Assembly (NCBI GenBank): GCA_947627615.1 | Contig: CANQWS010000008.1 | Location: 1-64,000 of the forward strand | Source of the DNA: an uncultured Muribaculaceae bacterium | GTDB lineage: Bacteria > Bacteroidota > Bacteroidia > Bacteroidales > Muribaculaceae | DNA: 64,000 nucleotides | Reading direction: 5' to 3' | Shown: positions 11,053 to 22,211 of the stretch, piece by piece | How positions within the stretch are numbered: the first letter of the stretch is position 1 | Layout: each line of letters starts with the position of its first letter | Made by a program: the position numbers and the translations under genes | Notes under the pieces: generated by a model | Database searches by the model: none | Seen by the model: the letters and a program-made list of their open reading frames with translations, nothing else | Told to the model about the DNA's origin: nothing

Positions 11053-11193
11053 TTTTTTAATTTGTTTTAAATTGATTCGGCTTCTCCGAACAATATTTAT
11101 AACTCTCTGCAGCGTGGCCCCCGGAGGGGGGCTATAGGCTGCGCTCGGGATGCTATTGTTTTATTTGTATGGCTGAGCGGGGTCAGACATGTT
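11053..11193 (-). promoter_or_regulatory. Intercistronic rpsN-rpsH gap with GC-rich hairpin
   Basis: A 141-base non-coding gap in an otherwise tightly packed operon. It holds GCCCCC-gga-GGGGGGC at about 11116-11132, a strong short-loop stem on both strands, followed by AT-rich sequence before rpsH. It could be an RNA target for S8 or a processing site; the role is inferred only from position. Confidence 0.35.
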
Positions 11194-11463
11194 TTACCAG
11201 CTTGCTTTCTTCACGCCGGGAATCAGGCCTGCGGAGGCCATTTCGCGGAACTGGATACGTGAGAGGCCGAACTGGCGCATGTAACCTTTCGGACGGCCGG
11301 TGATGCTGCAGCGGTTGTGCAGACGTACGCTTGAAGCGTTCTTGGGCAGAAGCTGGAGTGCTTCGTAGTCACCGGCGGCCTTGAGGGCCGCTTTCTTGGC
11401 AGCGTATTTTGCCACCAGTTTGGCGCGCTTGACCTCGCGGGCTTTCATTGATTCTTTTGCCAT
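11194..11463 (-). CDS. rpsN: 30S ribosomal protein S14 (zinc-free long form)
   Basis: Small-subunit head protein. 89 residues, the long C-minus form without a CxxC zinc ribbon; the conserved core [20 protein letters not shown] and the C-terminal [15 protein letters not shown] are intact. It follows rplE by 23 bases. Confidence 0.99.
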   Translation of the reverse strand: MAKESMKAREVKRAKLVAKYAAKKAALKAAGDYEALQLLPKNASSVRLHNRCSITGRPKGYMRQFGLSRIQFREMASAGLIPGVKKASW

Positions 11464-11486
11464 AGATGAATCTTATAGAAGTTTAT

Positions 11487-12041
11487 TTACTGTTTCTTAG
11501 CGTTTTTAAACGGAAGGCCGAACTCCTTGAGCAGTGCGTATCCCTCTTCGTCGGTGTTGGCCGAGGTAACGAACGTGATGTTCATTCCGAGAAGCTTCGA
11601 GATATTGTCAATGTTGATTTCCGGGAAAATGATCTGCTCGGTGATGCCGAGAGTGTAGTTTCCGCGTCCGTCAAGCTTGCCTTCGATACCCTTGAAGTCA
11701 CGGATACGGGGAAGAGCCACACGGATCAGACGCTCCAGGAACTCGTACATTTTGTCGCGGCGCAGGGTAACCATGACGCCCACGGGCATTTTCTTACGGA
11801 GCTTGAAGTTCGAGATGTCCTTCTTGGAGAGGGTTGCAACGGCTTTCTGGCCGGTGATGGCGGTGAGCTCGTTGATGGCTGTCTCGATGATTTTCTTGTC
11901 CTGGGTTGCTTCGCCGAGACCCTGGTTGATCACGATCTTCTTGAGGCGGGGAACCTGCATCACAGTGTGGTAGCCGAACTGCTTTACAAGAGCGGGGACA
12001 ATGCGCTCGGTATAGTCTTTCTTAACTGTAGTGTTGCTCAT
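11487..12041 (-). CDS. rplE: 50S ribosomal protein L5
   Basis: 5S rRNA-binding protein of the central protuberance, contacting P-site tRNA. 184 residues: [40 protein letters not shown], and [19 protein letters not shown]. Its ATG shares one base with the rplX stop (TAATG), a layout expected to couple translation of the two genes. Confidence 0.99.
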   Translation of the reverse strand: MSNTTVKKDYTERIVPALVKQFGYHTVMQVPRLKKIVINQGLGEATQDKKIIETAINELTAITGQKAVATLSKKDISNFKLRKKMPVGVMVTLRRDKMYEFLERLIRVALPRIRDFKGIEGKLDGRGNYTLGITEQIIFPEINIDNISKLLGMNITFVTSANTDEEGYALLKEFGLPFKNAKKQ

Positions 12042-12361
12042 TACTTAATCTCCTCTCCTGATTTTTTAGCATAGCGCACGAGTTTGCCCTTGTCGTTGAG
12101 ACGGCGGCCCACACGGGTAGGCTTGCCGGTCTTGGGATCTACGACGCTGAGGTTAGAAATGTGGATGGGGGCTTCCATTTTCACCAGACCGCCCTGAGGA
12201 TGCTTTGCACTGGGCTTGGTGGCTTTGGTGACGACGTTGACGCCTTCAACGATCGCGCGGTATTTGGCGGGAAGCACTTTGAGCACTCTGCCGGTCTTGC
12301 CGCGGTCTTCGCCTGAGCGAACATAGACGGTGTCGTCTTTCTTTATGTTTATCTTGCTCAT
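12041..12361 (-). CDS. rplX: 50S ribosomal protein L24
   Basis: Assembly-initiator protein of the large subunit. 106 residues with the KOW motif ([20 protein letters not shown]) and [19 protein letters not shown]. Full length. Its stop overlaps the rplE start as TAATG. Confidence 0.99.
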   Translation of the reverse strand: MSKINIKKDDTVYVRSGEDRGKTGRVLKVLPAKYRAIVEGVNVVTKATKPSAKHPQGGLVKMEAPIHISNLSVVDPKTGKPTRVGRRLNDKGKLVRYAKKSGEEIK

Positions 12362-12391
12362 TAGTTGATGCTTTTTACTTTGGTTGTGGGA

Positions 12392-12757
12392 TTAAAGTAC
12401 CTCGGGAGCCAGAGAAACGATCTTCATGTTGGTGGCACGGAGTTCACGTGCAACGGGGCCGAAGATACGGGTTCCGCGGAGCTCGCCGGCATTATTCAAT
12501 AACACACAAGCATTGTCGTCGAAGCGGATGTAGCTGCCGTCGGGACGGCGGATCTCTTTCTTGGTGCGTACGACAACGGCTTTCGACACAGTACCTTTCT
12601 TTACATCGCTCGAGGGGATGACGCTCTTGACGGAAACGACGATGATGTCGCCCACTGAAGCGTAACGGCGACCGGTACCGCCGAGGACATGGATGCACAG
12701 GGCTTCCTTGGCACCGCTGTTGTCAGCAACGGTCAAACGGCTTTCAGTCTGTATCAT
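12392..12757 (-). CDS. rplN: 50S ribosomal protein L14
   Basis: Large-subunit protein at an intersubunit bridge. 121 residues, the usual length, with [20 protein letters not shown], the [19 protein letters not shown] loop and [13 protein letters not shown]. It starts 3 bases after the stop of rpsQ. Confidence 0.99.
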   Translation of the reverse strand: MIQTESRLTVADNSGAKEALCIHVLGGTGRRYASVGDIIVVSVKSVIPSSDVKKGTVSKAVVVRTKKEIRRPDGSYIRFDDNACVLLNNAGELRGTRIFGPVARELRATNMKIVSLAPEVL

Positions 12758-12760
12758 AAT

Positions 12761-13018
12761 TTACTTAACTTTTTCGATGATTTCTACTAATCTCCATCTT
12801 TTGGTTTTGCTCAGCGGACGAGTTTCCATCAGCTTGACTGTATCACCGATGCTGCACTCGTTTTTCTCATCATGGGCGTGATATTTCTTTGTCTTGTTGA
12901 CAAATTTGCCGTAGATGGGGTGCTTCTCTTTCCATTTCACCATAACGGTGATGGTCTTGTCACCCTTGTTGCTCGACACAACCCCAATACGTTCTTTTCT
13001 TAAATTTCTTTTTTCCAT
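12761..13018 (-). CDS. rpsQ: 30S ribosomal protein S17
   Basis: Primary 16S rRNA-binding protein with an OB fold. 85 residues: [20 protein letters not shown] and [15 protein letters not shown], then the C-terminal [16 protein letters not shown]. Full length; between rpmC and rplN. Confidence 0.99.
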   Translation of the reverse strand: MEKRNLRKERIGVVSSNKGDKTITVMVKWKEKHPIYGKFVNKTKKYHAHDEKNECSIGDTVKLMETRPLSKTKRWRLVEIIEKVK

Positions 13019-13030
13019 TTGTTCTTGGGA

Positions 13031-13228
13031 TTATTTATTGTTAAGCTCGCGCTGACGCAACTCAGTCTTTACGCGTGCAATCATTTTACGATCGGCTGTG
13101 ATTTTCGCAGGATTGTCAATGGGCGAGATGGAGTGGTTGATCTTGAGCTGACGGTACTCCATTTCCATTTTCTCAAGACGGTCCTTGAGGTCCTGGGTGG
13201 CCATATCCTTGATTTCTTCTTTCTTCAT
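13031..13228 (-). CDS. rpmC: 50S ribosomal protein L29
   Basis: Small helical protein at the peptide exit tunnel, near the binding site of trigger factor and SRP. 65 residues; KKEEIKDMATQDLKDRLEKM and the C-terminal NPAKITADRKMIARVKTELR are characteristic. Six bases after rplP. Confidence 0.98.
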   Translation of the reverse strand: MKKEEIKDMATQDLKDRLEKMEMEYRQLKINHSISPIDNPAKITADRKMIARVKTELRQRELNNK

Positions 13229-13234
13229 AGTCTA

Positions 13235-13666
13235 TTACACGTTTTGAGTTGGGTCATAGTCACGACGGACGATGAATTTGGTGGTAACGGGAAGCTTCTG
13301 GGCAGCCAGACGGAGTGCTTCCTTGGCTATGTCGTAGCTGACGCCTTCAACTTCGATGAGCACGCGGCCGGGAGTAACGGGAGCCACGAACCCTTCGGGT
13401 GAACCTTTACCTTTACCCATGCGGACTTCGGCAGGTTTCTTGGTGATAGGCTTGTCAGGGAATATGCGTATCCAGATCTGACCTTGACGCTGCATGTAGC
13501 GGGTCACAGCGATACGAGCCGCCTCAATTTGGCGACCGGTAATCCATTTTGACTCCAGGGTCTTAATGCCAAACGAACCGAAGGCCAACTGGTTGCCGCG
13601 CTGTGCGTTGCCTTTCATGCGGCCTTTTTGCGCGCGGCGGAATTTAGTTTTCTTGGGTTGTAACAT
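13235..13666 (-). CDS. rplP: 50S ribosomal protein L16
   Basis: Large-subunit protein that helps organise the A-site and 5S region. 143 residues: [59 protein letters not shown]. Full length; between rpsC and rpmC. Confidence 0.99.
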   Translation of the reverse strand: MLQPKKTKFRRAQKGRMKGNAQRGNQLAFGSFGIKTLESKWITGRQIEAARIAVTRYMQRQGQIWIRIFPDKPITKKPAEVRMGKGKGSPEGFVAPVTPGRVLIEVEGVSYDIAKEALRLAAQKLPVTTKFIVRRDYDPTQNV

Positions 13667-13687
13667 CTGTTATGTTGTTGAGGTGGT

Positions 13688-14416
13688 TTAACGATTGTTT
13701 TTGGGTTTACGTCCCATTCCGCGTCCGCCCTGACGGCCTCCCTGACGGGATTCCTTGGCAGGATTGGTGAAGTTGGGAGCCAGGTCACGCTTGCCGTAGA
13801 CTTCGCCTCGGCAAATCCAAACCTTCACGCCGATAACACCCACTTTGGTGTGTGCCTCTACAAGTGCGTAGTCAATGTCGGCACGGAGTGTGTGGAGCGG
13901 CGTACGGCCTTCCTTGAACATTTCGGAACGGGCCATTTCAGCGCCGTTCAGACGGCCGCTGACCTGAACCTTTATACCCTCGGCACCCGAACGCATTGTC
14001 GAGGCCACAGCCATCTTGACTGCACGGCGGTAAGCTATCTTGCCTTCGATCTGACGGGCAATGGTTGAAGCCACGATCTGGGCGTCGAGTTCAGGGCGCT
14101 TAACCTCGAAGATGTTGATCTGAACATCCTTGTCGGTTATCTGCTTGAGCTCTTCCTTGAGCTTGTCCACTTCGGCGCCGCCCTTGCCTATGATCAAGCC
14201 GGGACGTGAGGTGCAGACGGTGATGGTTATGAGTTTGAAGTTACGTTCAATTACGATGCGCGAAACGCTTGACTTTGCGAGACGCACGTTGAGATATTTG
14301 CGGAGCTTGGCATCTTCGAGGATGGTGTCGCCATATTTCTTGCCACCGAACCAGTTAGAGTCCCAGCCGCGGATTACGCCTAAGCGGTTGCTTATAGGAT
14401 TTACTTTCTGTCCCAT
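13688..14416 (-). CDS. rpsC: 30S ribosomal protein S3
   Basis: Forms the mRNA entry channel of the small subunit. 242 residues: N-terminal [22 protein letters not shown] domain with [18 protein letters not shown] (about 75-95), and C-terminal domain with [16 protein letters not shown] signature (here [19 protein letters not shown]). The end is a Gly/Arg-rich tail ([18 protein letters not shown]). Confidence 0.99.
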   Translation of the reverse strand: MGQKVNPISNRLGVIRGWDSNWFGGKKYGDTILEDAKLRKYLNVRLAKSSVSRIVIERNFKLITITVCTSRPGLIIGKGGAEVDKLKEELKQITDKDVQINIFEVKRPELDAQIVASTIARQIEGKIAYRRAVKMAVASTMRSGAEGIKVQVSGRLNGAEMARSEMFKEGRTPLHTLRADIDYALVEAHTKVGVIGVKVWICRGEVYGKRDLAPNFTNPAKESRQGGRQGGRGMGRKPKNNR

Positions 14417-14431
14417 TGTTTGTCTCTTAGT

Positions 14432-14833
14432 TTAGTTAGCGTTATCGATTGTGTCAACGATCAGCGTTACGTGGTTGGAACGTTTGCGGATGCGGTAGCC
14501 GCGTCCCTGAGGTGCGGGACGGAGACGCTTGAGCATCGGAGCCGGGTTGACGTAGATGGTTGAGATGCGGAGCATTCCGCTTTCGGCCTTCTGCTCGTTC
14601 TTGGCCTCCCAGTTGGCTATGGCCGAACGGAGAAGTTTCTCGAGACGGGCGGCTGCCTCTTTATTTGAGAATTTTAGGATACCCAGAGCGCGGAACACTT
14701 CCTGACCACGAACCATGTCGGCCACCAGACGCATTTTGCGCGGAGAAGTGGGGACATTATTCAGTTTTGCGAAAGCTATATCTTTCTGCGCCTCTTTTCT
14801 GGCATCGGCGGATTTTCTTTTTCTTACACCCAT
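14432..14833 (-). CDS. rplV: 50S ribosomal protein L22
   Basis: Lines the peptide exit tunnel with its extended beta hairpin ([20 protein letters not shown]), the region where macrolide-affecting changes are known. 133 residues including a basic N-terminal extension of about 25 residues. The hairpin looks wild type. It is 15 bases upstream of rpsC and 50 bases after rpsS. Confidence 0.99.
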   Translation of the reverse strand: MGVRKRKSADARKEAQKDIAFAKLNNVPTSPRKMRLVADMVRGQEVFRALGILKFSNKEAAARLEKLLRSAIANWEAKNEQKAESGMLRISTIYVNPAPMLKRLRPAPQGRGYRIRKRSNHVTLIVDTIDNAN

Positions 14834-14883
14834 TGTATTTAATTCTTTCTTTTGTCTAAAAAATTATTTTACTCGGGGCCCTT

Positions 14884-15150
14884 TCATTTCTTGTTGCCGG
14901 CATGACCGCGGAAGATGCGGGTGGGGGCAAACTCTCCGAGTTTGTGGCCCACCATGTTTTCGGTCACGTAGACAGGAATGAATTTGTTACCGTTGTGCAC
15001 TGCGAAAGTGTGGCCGACGAATTCGGGAGCAATCATTGATGCGCGGCTCCAGGTCTTGATGACCGATTTCTTGCCGCTTGCTTCCATTGCGTCAACTTTT
15101 TTCTCAAGCTTGACACTGATATAGGGTCCTTTTTTTAATGAACGACTCAT
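14884..15150 (-). CDS. rpsS: 30S ribosomal protein S19
   Basis: Head protein that forms a pair with S13. 88 residues: [39 protein letters not shown] and [20 protein letters not shown]. Full length; 23 bases after rplB. Confidence 0.99.
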   Translation of the reverse strand: MSRSLKKGPYISVKLEKKVDAMEASGKKSVIKTWSRASMIAPEFVGHTFAVHNGNKFIPVYVTENMVGHKLGEFAPTRIFRGHAGNKK

Positions 15151-15173
15151 AAGTTTTCTTGGTTAATCAGTTA

Positions 15174-16001
15174 TCACTTTTTCCTTCTTTCGATTATGTA
15201 CTTCCAGGACTGTTTCTTGGGAGCACGAGTCTTCAGGCCCTTAGAGTAGAGACCCTTGCGTGAGCGGGGATGACCGCCGGATGCGCGGCCTTCACCACCA
15301 CCCATGGGGTGATCCACAGGGTTCATGACTACGCCGCGGTTGCGCGGACGGCGGCCGAGCCAGCGTGAGCGTCCGGCCTTGCCGCTACGTTCGAGCGAGT
15401 GTTCGCTGTTACCGACAACGCCTACAGTGGCCTTGCAGGTGGCGAGTACTTTGCGGGTTTCGCCTGAAGGAAGTTTGATGATAGCGTAATCACCTTCGCG
15501 CGAAATAAGCTGCGCGAATGTGCCGGCTGAACGGGCCATGAACGCTCCCTGACCGGGACGCAGCTCGATGTTGTGAACGAGCGTACCTACAGGGATTTTG
15601 TTCAGAGGAAGGGCGTTGCCCACTTCAGGGGCTACGTCAGGGCCGCTTACAACCGTTGCACCGACTTCCAAGCCGTTGGGTGCGATGATGTAAGTTTTTG
15701 CTCCGTCAACGTAGTAAAGCAGAGCGATACGGGCTGACCTGTTGGGGTCATACTCGATGCTCTTTACCACGGCGGGTACACCGTCTTTGTTTCTCTTGAA
15801 GTCAATCACGCGGTACTTGCGTTTATGGCCTCCACCCAGGTAACGGCTGGTGAGATGGCCCTCGGAGTTGCGGCCTCCGGATGCGGATTTTCCTCGAGTA
15901 AGAGATTTCTCTGGCGTAGTAGCAGTGATTGTACCTTTAAAAACGCCAATAACTTTGTGTCTTTGCCCCGGTGTAGTGGGCTTGAATTTTCTTACTGCCA
16001 T
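15174..16001 (-). CDS. rplB: 50S ribosomal protein L2
   Basis: Primary 23S rRNA-binding protein near the peptidyl-transferase centre. 275 residues: [20 protein letters not shown], the OB-like and SH3-like domains, and the C-terminal [18 protein letters not shown] loop with the conserved His. Full length; between rplW and rpsS. Confidence 0.99.
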   Translation of the reverse strand: MAVRKFKPTTPGQRHKVIGVFKGTITATTPEKSLTRGKSASGGRNSEGHLTSRYLGGGHKRKYRVIDFKRNKDGVPAVVKSIEYDPNRSARIALLYYVDGAKTYIIAPNGLEVGATVVSGPDVAPEVGNALPLNKIPVGTLVHNIELRPGQGAFMARSAGTFAQLISREGDYAIIKLPSGETRKVLATCKATVGVVGNSEHSLERSGKAGRSRWLGRRPRNRGVVMNPVDHPMGGGEGRASGGHPRSRKGLYSKGLKTRAPKKQSWKYIIERRKK

Positions 16002-16010
16002 TATTGTTTA

Positions 16011-16301
16011 TTACAAGTTGCTATAAAAGTCAATGGTTTCGCCTTCGCCTATGGTGACGAAAGCTTTCTTATAGGCCGCTGTCTTGCCGCGGAGCAGACC
16101 GCTCTTGGTCCAGCGGGATTTGTTCTTGCCACGCACAACTGCAGTGTTGACACTAACGACCTTCACGCCATAAAGTTTCTCGACCAGTGACTTGATCTGA
16201 AACTTGTTGGCGTCAGGAGATACACGGAAGGTGTAGCGGTTAAGCTTGTCAGTAAGCTTGGTGGCCTTTTCGGTAACGATGGGTTTGATGCTTATATCCA
16301 T
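16011..16301 (-). CDS. rplW: 50S ribosomal protein L23
   Basis: Docking site for trigger factor and SRP at the tunnel exit. 96 residues: KPIVTEKATKLTDKLNRYTF and VEKLYGVKVVSVNTAVVRGK. Full length. Its start is 20 bases after the rplD stop. Confidence 0.98.
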   Translation of the reverse strand: MDISIKPIVTEKATKLTDKLNRYTFRVSPDANKFQIKSLVEKLYGVKVVSVNTAVVRGKNKSRWTKSGLLRGKTAAYKKAFVTIGEGETIDFYSNL

Positions 16302-16321
16302 TGTTTTCAGTCTCCTATTTA

Positions 16322-16942
16322 TTAAAGGTTGTTAATCACCTCAAGGCTATCCTCAGTGATGACGATAGCATTGCTGTGCATGATGGCATACGTGTTAATA
16401 TCCTTTGCGGTAATGATTTTAACGTTGGGGATATTACGAGCCGACAAATTTACGTTATTATCGCGACTTGCTAAAACCAGAAGCATCTTTTTGCCTTCTG
16501 TTTCAAGATTTTTAGCAAATTTTACGAATTCTTTAGTCTTGGGAGCCTCAAAAGTGAAGTTTTCAACCACTTTGATCTGGTTGTCCTGCACTTTGTAGGT
16601 CAGAGCCGACTTGCGTGCGAGCTGCTTTACTTTCTTATTCAACTTGAAGCGGTAATCACGGGGACGGGGACCGAAAACACGGCCGCCACCAACGAGAACC
16701 GGAGAATTGATATCGCCGATACGTGCGCCGCCGCCACCCTTCTGCTTGTGAAGCTTGCGGGTAGAGCCTGAAATCTCACTGCGCTCTTTGGATTTGTGAG
16801 TACCCTGGCGCTGGTTGGCCAGATATTGCTTTACATCGAGATAGACGGCGTGCTCGTTGGCATCTATGGCGAACACCTGATCGTTCAACTGAGCCTTGCG
16901 ACCGGTGTCTTCTCCTTTTATGTTATAAATTGCGAGTTCCAT
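16322..16942 (-). CDS. rplD: 50S ribosomal protein L4
   Basis: Lines the exit tunnel; in E. coli it also represses the S10 operon. 206 residues with the tunnel loop [20 protein letters not shown] and the C-terminal fold. Its ATG overlaps the rplC stop as TAATG, which suggests coupled translation. No long leader precedes rpsJ here, so the E. coli L4 leader mechanism has no obvious counterpart. Confidence 0.99.
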   Translation of the reverse strand: MELAIYNIKGEDTGRKAQLNDQVFAIDANEHAVYLDVKQYLANQRQGTHKSKERSEISGSTRKLHKQKGGGGARIGDINSPVLVGGGRVFGPRPRDYRFKLNKKVKQLARKSALTYKVQDNQIKVVENFTFEAPKTKEFVKFAKNLETEGKKMLLVLASRDNNVNLSARNIPNVKIITAKDINTYAIMHSNAIVITEDSLEVINNL

Positions 16943-17562
16943 TATTTCTCAACTATTACGATTGAACCTTTACATCCGGGGACTGAGCCCTTGATCAACA
17001 AAAGATTGTGCTCGGGGATAACTTTGAGCACCTGAAGATTTTGGACAGTGACGTTCTCGTTGCCCATCTGTCCGGCCATACGCATGCCCTTGAACACCTT
17101 TGCGGGATAAGAGCAGGCACCGATTGAACCGGGCTTGCGCTGACGGTTGTGCTGGCCGTGGGTTGCCTGGCCTACACCGCCGAATCCGTGACGTTTCACT
17201 ACGCCCTGATATCCTTTACCTTTTGAGGTTCCTTGGATGTCAACGAAATCAGCCTCATTAAAAAGGGCATCCACCGTGATGGTTTCACCCAGTTTATGCT
17301 CGTCTTCAAAACCCTTGAACTCGGCCAAGTGGCGCTGGGGAGCTACTCCTGCCTTTGCGAAGTGACCGGCCATGGGTTTGGTGGTGTGCTTCTCCTTCTT
17401 CTGCTCGAAGCCGAGCTGGAGGGCATCATAGCCGTCAGTTTCAGCGGTCTTGATCTGAGTAACTACGCAGGGGCCTACTTCGATAACAGTGCACGGCACG
17501 TTTTTGCCGTCGGCACTGAAAACGGATGTCATTCCGATTTTCTTTCCTAATAATCCTGGCAT
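16942..17562 (-). CDS. rplC: 50S ribosomal protein L3
   Basis: Assembly-initiator protein reaching the peptidyl-transferase centre. 206 residues: [15 protein letters not shown], then the [19 protein letters not shown] loop and [20 protein letters not shown]. Full length. A 76-base gap separates it from rpsJ. Confidence 0.99.
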   Translation of the reverse strand: MPGLLGKKIGMTSVFSADGKNVPCTVIEVGPCVVTQIKTAETDGYDALQLGFEQKKEKHTTKPMAGHFAKAGVAPQRHLAEFKGFEDEHKLGETITVDALFNEADFVDIQGTSKGKGYQGVVKRHGFGGVGQATHGQHNRQRKPGSIGACSYPAKVFKGMRMAGQMGNENVTVQNLQVLKVIPEHNLLLIKGSVPGCKGSIVIVEK

Positions 17563-17638
17563 TTCTCTAAGTTTTAAAAAATTTCCTGTTTGATTGTTTC
17601 TGTGTTGTTAAATGCTTACGGGAGATGCTTGCTTCACA

Positions 17639-17944
17639 TCACACTTTGATTTCCACGTCAACTCCGCTGGGAAGCTCAAGTTTCATCAGCGCGTCAACAG
17701 TCTTGGCTGTCGAGTTGTAGATGTCGATGAGACGCTTGAAGCTTGAGAGCTGGAACTGCTCGCGTGACTTTTTGTTGACGAAAGTTGAGCGGTTGACAGT
17801 GAAGATGCGCTTGTGGGTGGGCAGAGGTATCGGACCGCTGATAACGGCGCCGGTGCTCTTTACAGTCTTCACAATCTTCTCGGCTGACTTGTCGACCAAG
17901 TCATGATCGTAAGATTTAAGCTTGATTCTGATTTTTTGGCTCAT
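17639..17944 (-). CDS. rpsJ: 30S ribosomal protein S10
   Basis: Head protein that also serves as NusE in antitermination. 101 residues: [20 protein letters not shown], the loop [20 protein letters not shown] and [19 protein letters not shown]. It follows fusA directly (26 bases) without tuf between, the common Bacteroidetes order. Confidence 0.99.
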   Translation of the reverse strand: MSQKIRIKLKSYDHDLVDKSAEKIVKTVKSTGAVISGPIPLPTHKRIFTVNRSTFVNKKSREQFQLSSFKRLIDIYNSTAKTVDALMKLELPSGVDVEIKV

Positions 17945-17970
17945 ATTTTGTGTTGAATGAAAGTTATTAT

Positions 17971-20097
<2,127 letters not shown>

Positions 20098-20154
20098 TGT
20101 TGTTTTCTGGTGGTTTTATCTAATGAAAAATCTTTTGTTGCTATACGTGCCTTA

Positions 20155-20631
20155 TCAGAAGCGGAAGTGAGCGAACGCGCGGTTGGCCTCGGCCATCTTG
20201 TGCATGTCCTCTTTGCGCTTGAATGCGCCGCCCTGGTCATTGTAGGCGTCCACGATCTCGGCTGCGAGCTTGTCGGCCATTGTCTTGCCGCCGCGCTTGC
20301 GTGCGTAGAGAATGAGGTTTTTCATTGATATCGACTCTTTGCGGTCGGGACGGATTTCAGTAGGTACCTGGAAGGTGGCACCGCCGACGCGACGTGATTT
20401 TACCTCCACCTGGGGAGTTACATTCTCAAGAGCTTTTTTCCAGATTTCGAGCGCGGTCTTCTCTTCGTTGGGAAGTTTGGCCTTCACGGTCTCGAGTGCG
20501 CTATAGAATATGGTGTAAGCAGTGTTTTTCTTGCCGTCATACATCAGGTGATTGACGAACTTCGATACTCTCACATCGTTGAAAACGGGATCGGGTAAAA
20601 CAACCCGTTTCTTAGGTTTTGCCTTTCTCAT
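20155..20631 (-). CDS. rpsG: 30S ribosomal protein S7
   Basis: Primary 16S rRNA-binding protein of the head; autorepressor of the str operon in E. coli. 158 residues: [55 protein letters not shown] and the C-terminal [13 protein letters not shown]. Preceded by a 230-base intercistronic region, the spot where E. coli S7 binds its mRNA. Confidence 0.99.
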   Translation of the reverse strand: MRKAKPKKRVVLPDPVFNDVRVSKFVNHLMYDGKKNTAYTIFYSALETVKAKLPNEEKTALEIWKKALENVTPQVEVKSRRVGGATFQVPTEIRPDRKESISMKNLILYARKRGGKTMADKLAAEIVDAYNDQGGAFKRKEDMHKMAEANRAFAHFRF

Positions 20632-20861
20632 TTTTAATTTTGAGCGATTTTATCGTCTTTTTGTTTGCTTGGTTGCTGCTTCTTTCATCTTCAACGCCCT
20701 GCCCTCCGGCTCCGGCGTTTACTCAACCGTTATGTTTCGAATTAGCCTTCCAATAAATCAAAAAGCGAAGATTTTGTTTACTTCAGTTACTTTTTTCTTT
20801 ATTCGGCTCCTTGTTTTACTCCCTGAAGCCGGCGGGAAATTTTCGATTGCGCAGACCGCGA
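20632..20861 (-). promoter_or_regulatory. rpsL-rpsG intercistronic region, candidate S7 target
   Basis: 230 non-coding bases between S12 and S7. AACGCC (20693-20698) pairs with GGCGTT (20714-20719), and CGGCT/AGCCG stems lie near 20802-20835. E. coli S7 represses from the same intercistronic position; that this region does so here is inference. No TAnnTTTG box is seen on the minus strand. Confidence 0.4.
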
Positions 20862-21245
20862 TTATTTCTTGGCTGCTTTCGGACGCTTGGCTCCGTATTT
20901 CGAACGGCGCTGTGTACGGTCCTTCACACCGCTGGTATCGAGAGTACCGCGAACAATGTGGTAACGTACACCGGGGAGGTCTTTCACACGACCGCCGCGC
21001 ACGAGCACAATTGAGTGTTCCTGCAGGTTGTGACCTTCACCGGGGATATAAGAGTTGACTTCCTTACCGTTGGTGAGGCGCACACGGGCCACCTTGCGCA
21101 TTGCAGAGTTAGGCTTCTTGGGGGTTGTGGTGTAAACGCGCACGCACACGCCACGACGCTGCGGGCATGCATCCAGTGCAGGCGATTTACTCTTGTCCTC
21201 GAGTGCCACACGTCCTTTTCTTACTAATTGCTGAATTGTAGGCAT
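20862..21245 (-). CDS. rpsL: 30S ribosomal protein S12
   Basis: Decoding-centre protein controlling accuracy. 127 residues: [40 protein letters not shown] and [19 protein letters not shown]. The two lysines whose replacement gives streptomycin resistance in other bacteria (in PKKPNS and VKDLPG) are the wild-type residues. First gene of the merged ribosomal operon. Confidence 0.99.
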   Translation of the reverse strand: MPTIQQLVRKGRVALEDKSKSPALDACPQRRGVCVRVYTTTPKKPNSAMRKVARVRLTNGKEVNSYIPGEGHNLQEHSIVLVRGGRVKDLPGVRYHIVRGTLDTSGVKDRTQRRSKYGAKRPKAAKK

Positions 21246-21407
21246 CTTAGTTCTTTTTGATTACTTAATTCGATTAATATTTTACTTTTTTGTCTTGTAT
21301 TTCAAGTTTAACAAGGCGCTTTCCCGCACACATCAAGGGCCAACCATAGCATTGCCTTTCAGGGGCTTAGCGTCAGGTTTAGGCCTAATCCATGCTTAAA
21401 AGCGTTG
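21246..21407 (-). promoter_or_regulatory. Leader of the ribosomal operon with a 16-bp palindrome
   Basis: About 155 transcribed bases precede rpsL. A near-perfect palindrome GGTTTAGGCCTAATCC lies at 21376-21391, just after the predicted start of transcription; its 10-base centre is perfect. The rest is AT-rich near the start codon and without an evident Shine-Dalgarno sequence. Confidence 0.45.
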
Positions 21408-21439
21408 CAAAATTACAAATTAATCCCCTAACTGCCAAA
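21408..21439 (-). promoter_or_regulatory. Promoter of the rpsL-rplQ operon
   Basis: On the minus strand TAATTTTG (21408-21415) matches the TAnnTTTG -7 box and TTTG (21436-21439) lies 20 bases upstream. It is the only convincing promoter found ahead of this 18-kb gene row. Bases 21440-21548 beyond it hold only a weak GCGCGG/CCGCGC hairpin (21481-21504) that could end rfbC transcription. Confidence 0.75.
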
Positions 21440-21548
21440 TATTTTACACTATTTATTCAGTCTTGTCGATAAGTTTGACTGCGCGGGCTCATGACGGGCC
21501 GCGCGGCACCCTCCGGCACCGCGTAACGCCTCCTGATGTCCACAATTT

Positions 21549-22094
21549 TCAGAACGGTGTAATCTCCTTCAGTGACATTCCCCTCAGGTCCTTATCCGAC
21601 AGTTTCAACTCGCCGGCCGGAAGGCGCCAGTCAATACCCAGCGCGGGATCGTCAAAACGCAGCGTGGCCTCTGAATGAGGGGCATAGCCGTTATCAACCT
21701 TGTACTGGAACTGAGCCACATCGCTCAGCACCACGAATCCGTGGGCCATGCCGCGGGGCATGTAGAGCTGCAGGGCATTTTCGGCCGAAAGCTCCACGGC
21801 CACATGGCGGCCGAAAGTGGGCGAACCGCCACGCAGGTCAACCACCACGTCGAGAACCGTTCCGCGCGACACCCTGACGAGCTTGGCCTGCGAGAACTCC
21901 CCTTTCTGGAAGTGCAGCCCGCGGAGCACTCCACGGCTCGAAAACGATTCATTGTCCTGCACGAAACGCACCGGCCCTACGTTGGCCTGGAACTCGTCCA
22001 GTTTGAATGATTCCATAAAATATCCGCGTGCGTCGCCGAAACGTTTCGGCTCAATGAGCCACACACCCGGGATTTCAAGTTGTCTGTAATTCAT
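21549..22094 (-). CDS. rfbC: dTDP-4-dehydrorhamnose 3,5-epimerase
   Basis: Epimerises dTDP-4-keto-6-deoxyglucose in dTDP-L-rhamnose synthesis. The 181 residues form the RmlC cupin: DARGYFMESFKLDEF, SFSSRGVLRGLHFQKGEFSQ with the catalytic His, and YMPRGMAHGFVVLSD. The ATG at 22094 is preferred over a GTG two codons upstream. The other rml genes are not in the window, so it stands apart from a sugar cluster. Divergent from the neighbouring nucleotidyltransferase gene. Confidence 0.95.
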   Translation of the reverse strand: MNYRQLEIPGVWLIEPKRFGDARGYFMESFKLDEFQANVGPVRFVQDNESFSSRGVLRGLHFQKGEFSQAKLVRVSRGTVLDVVVDLRGGSPTFGRHVAVELSAENALQLYMPRGMAHGFVVLSDVAQFQYKVDNGYAPHSEATLRFDDPALGIDWRLPAGELKLSDKDLRGMSLKEITPF

Positions 22095-22116
22095 CGTCAC
22101 AAATCTTTTATGAGCG

Positions 22117-22124
22117 CAAAGTTA
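22117..22124 (-). promoter_or_regulatory. -7 box of rfbC
   Basis: TAACTTTG on the minus strand, 23 bases before the start codon, giving a leader of only about 15-20 nt. The -33 element is weak. It lies 21 bases from the facing box at 22146. Confidence 0.55.
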
Positions 22125-22145
22125 CAAATTATCAAATCAAATTAA

Positions 22146-22153
22146 TAACTTTG
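22146..22153 (+). promoter_or_regulatory. -7 box of the GlmU-like gene
   Basis: TAACTTTG on the plus strand, 58 bases before the start codon. It and the rfbC box face away from each other within 37 bases, so the two promoters must share DNA. Confidence 0.55.
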
Positions 22154-22211
22154 CAGCACAAATTGAAATGATTTTAAACCGTTTGAACTTATCACCATTC
22201 CAGTAGGAACA

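Noticed and set aside
17945..17970. Missing tuf between fusA and rpsJ taken as a deletion
   Set aside because: Bacteroidetes normally keep tuf in another cluster, so the junction is the expected order.
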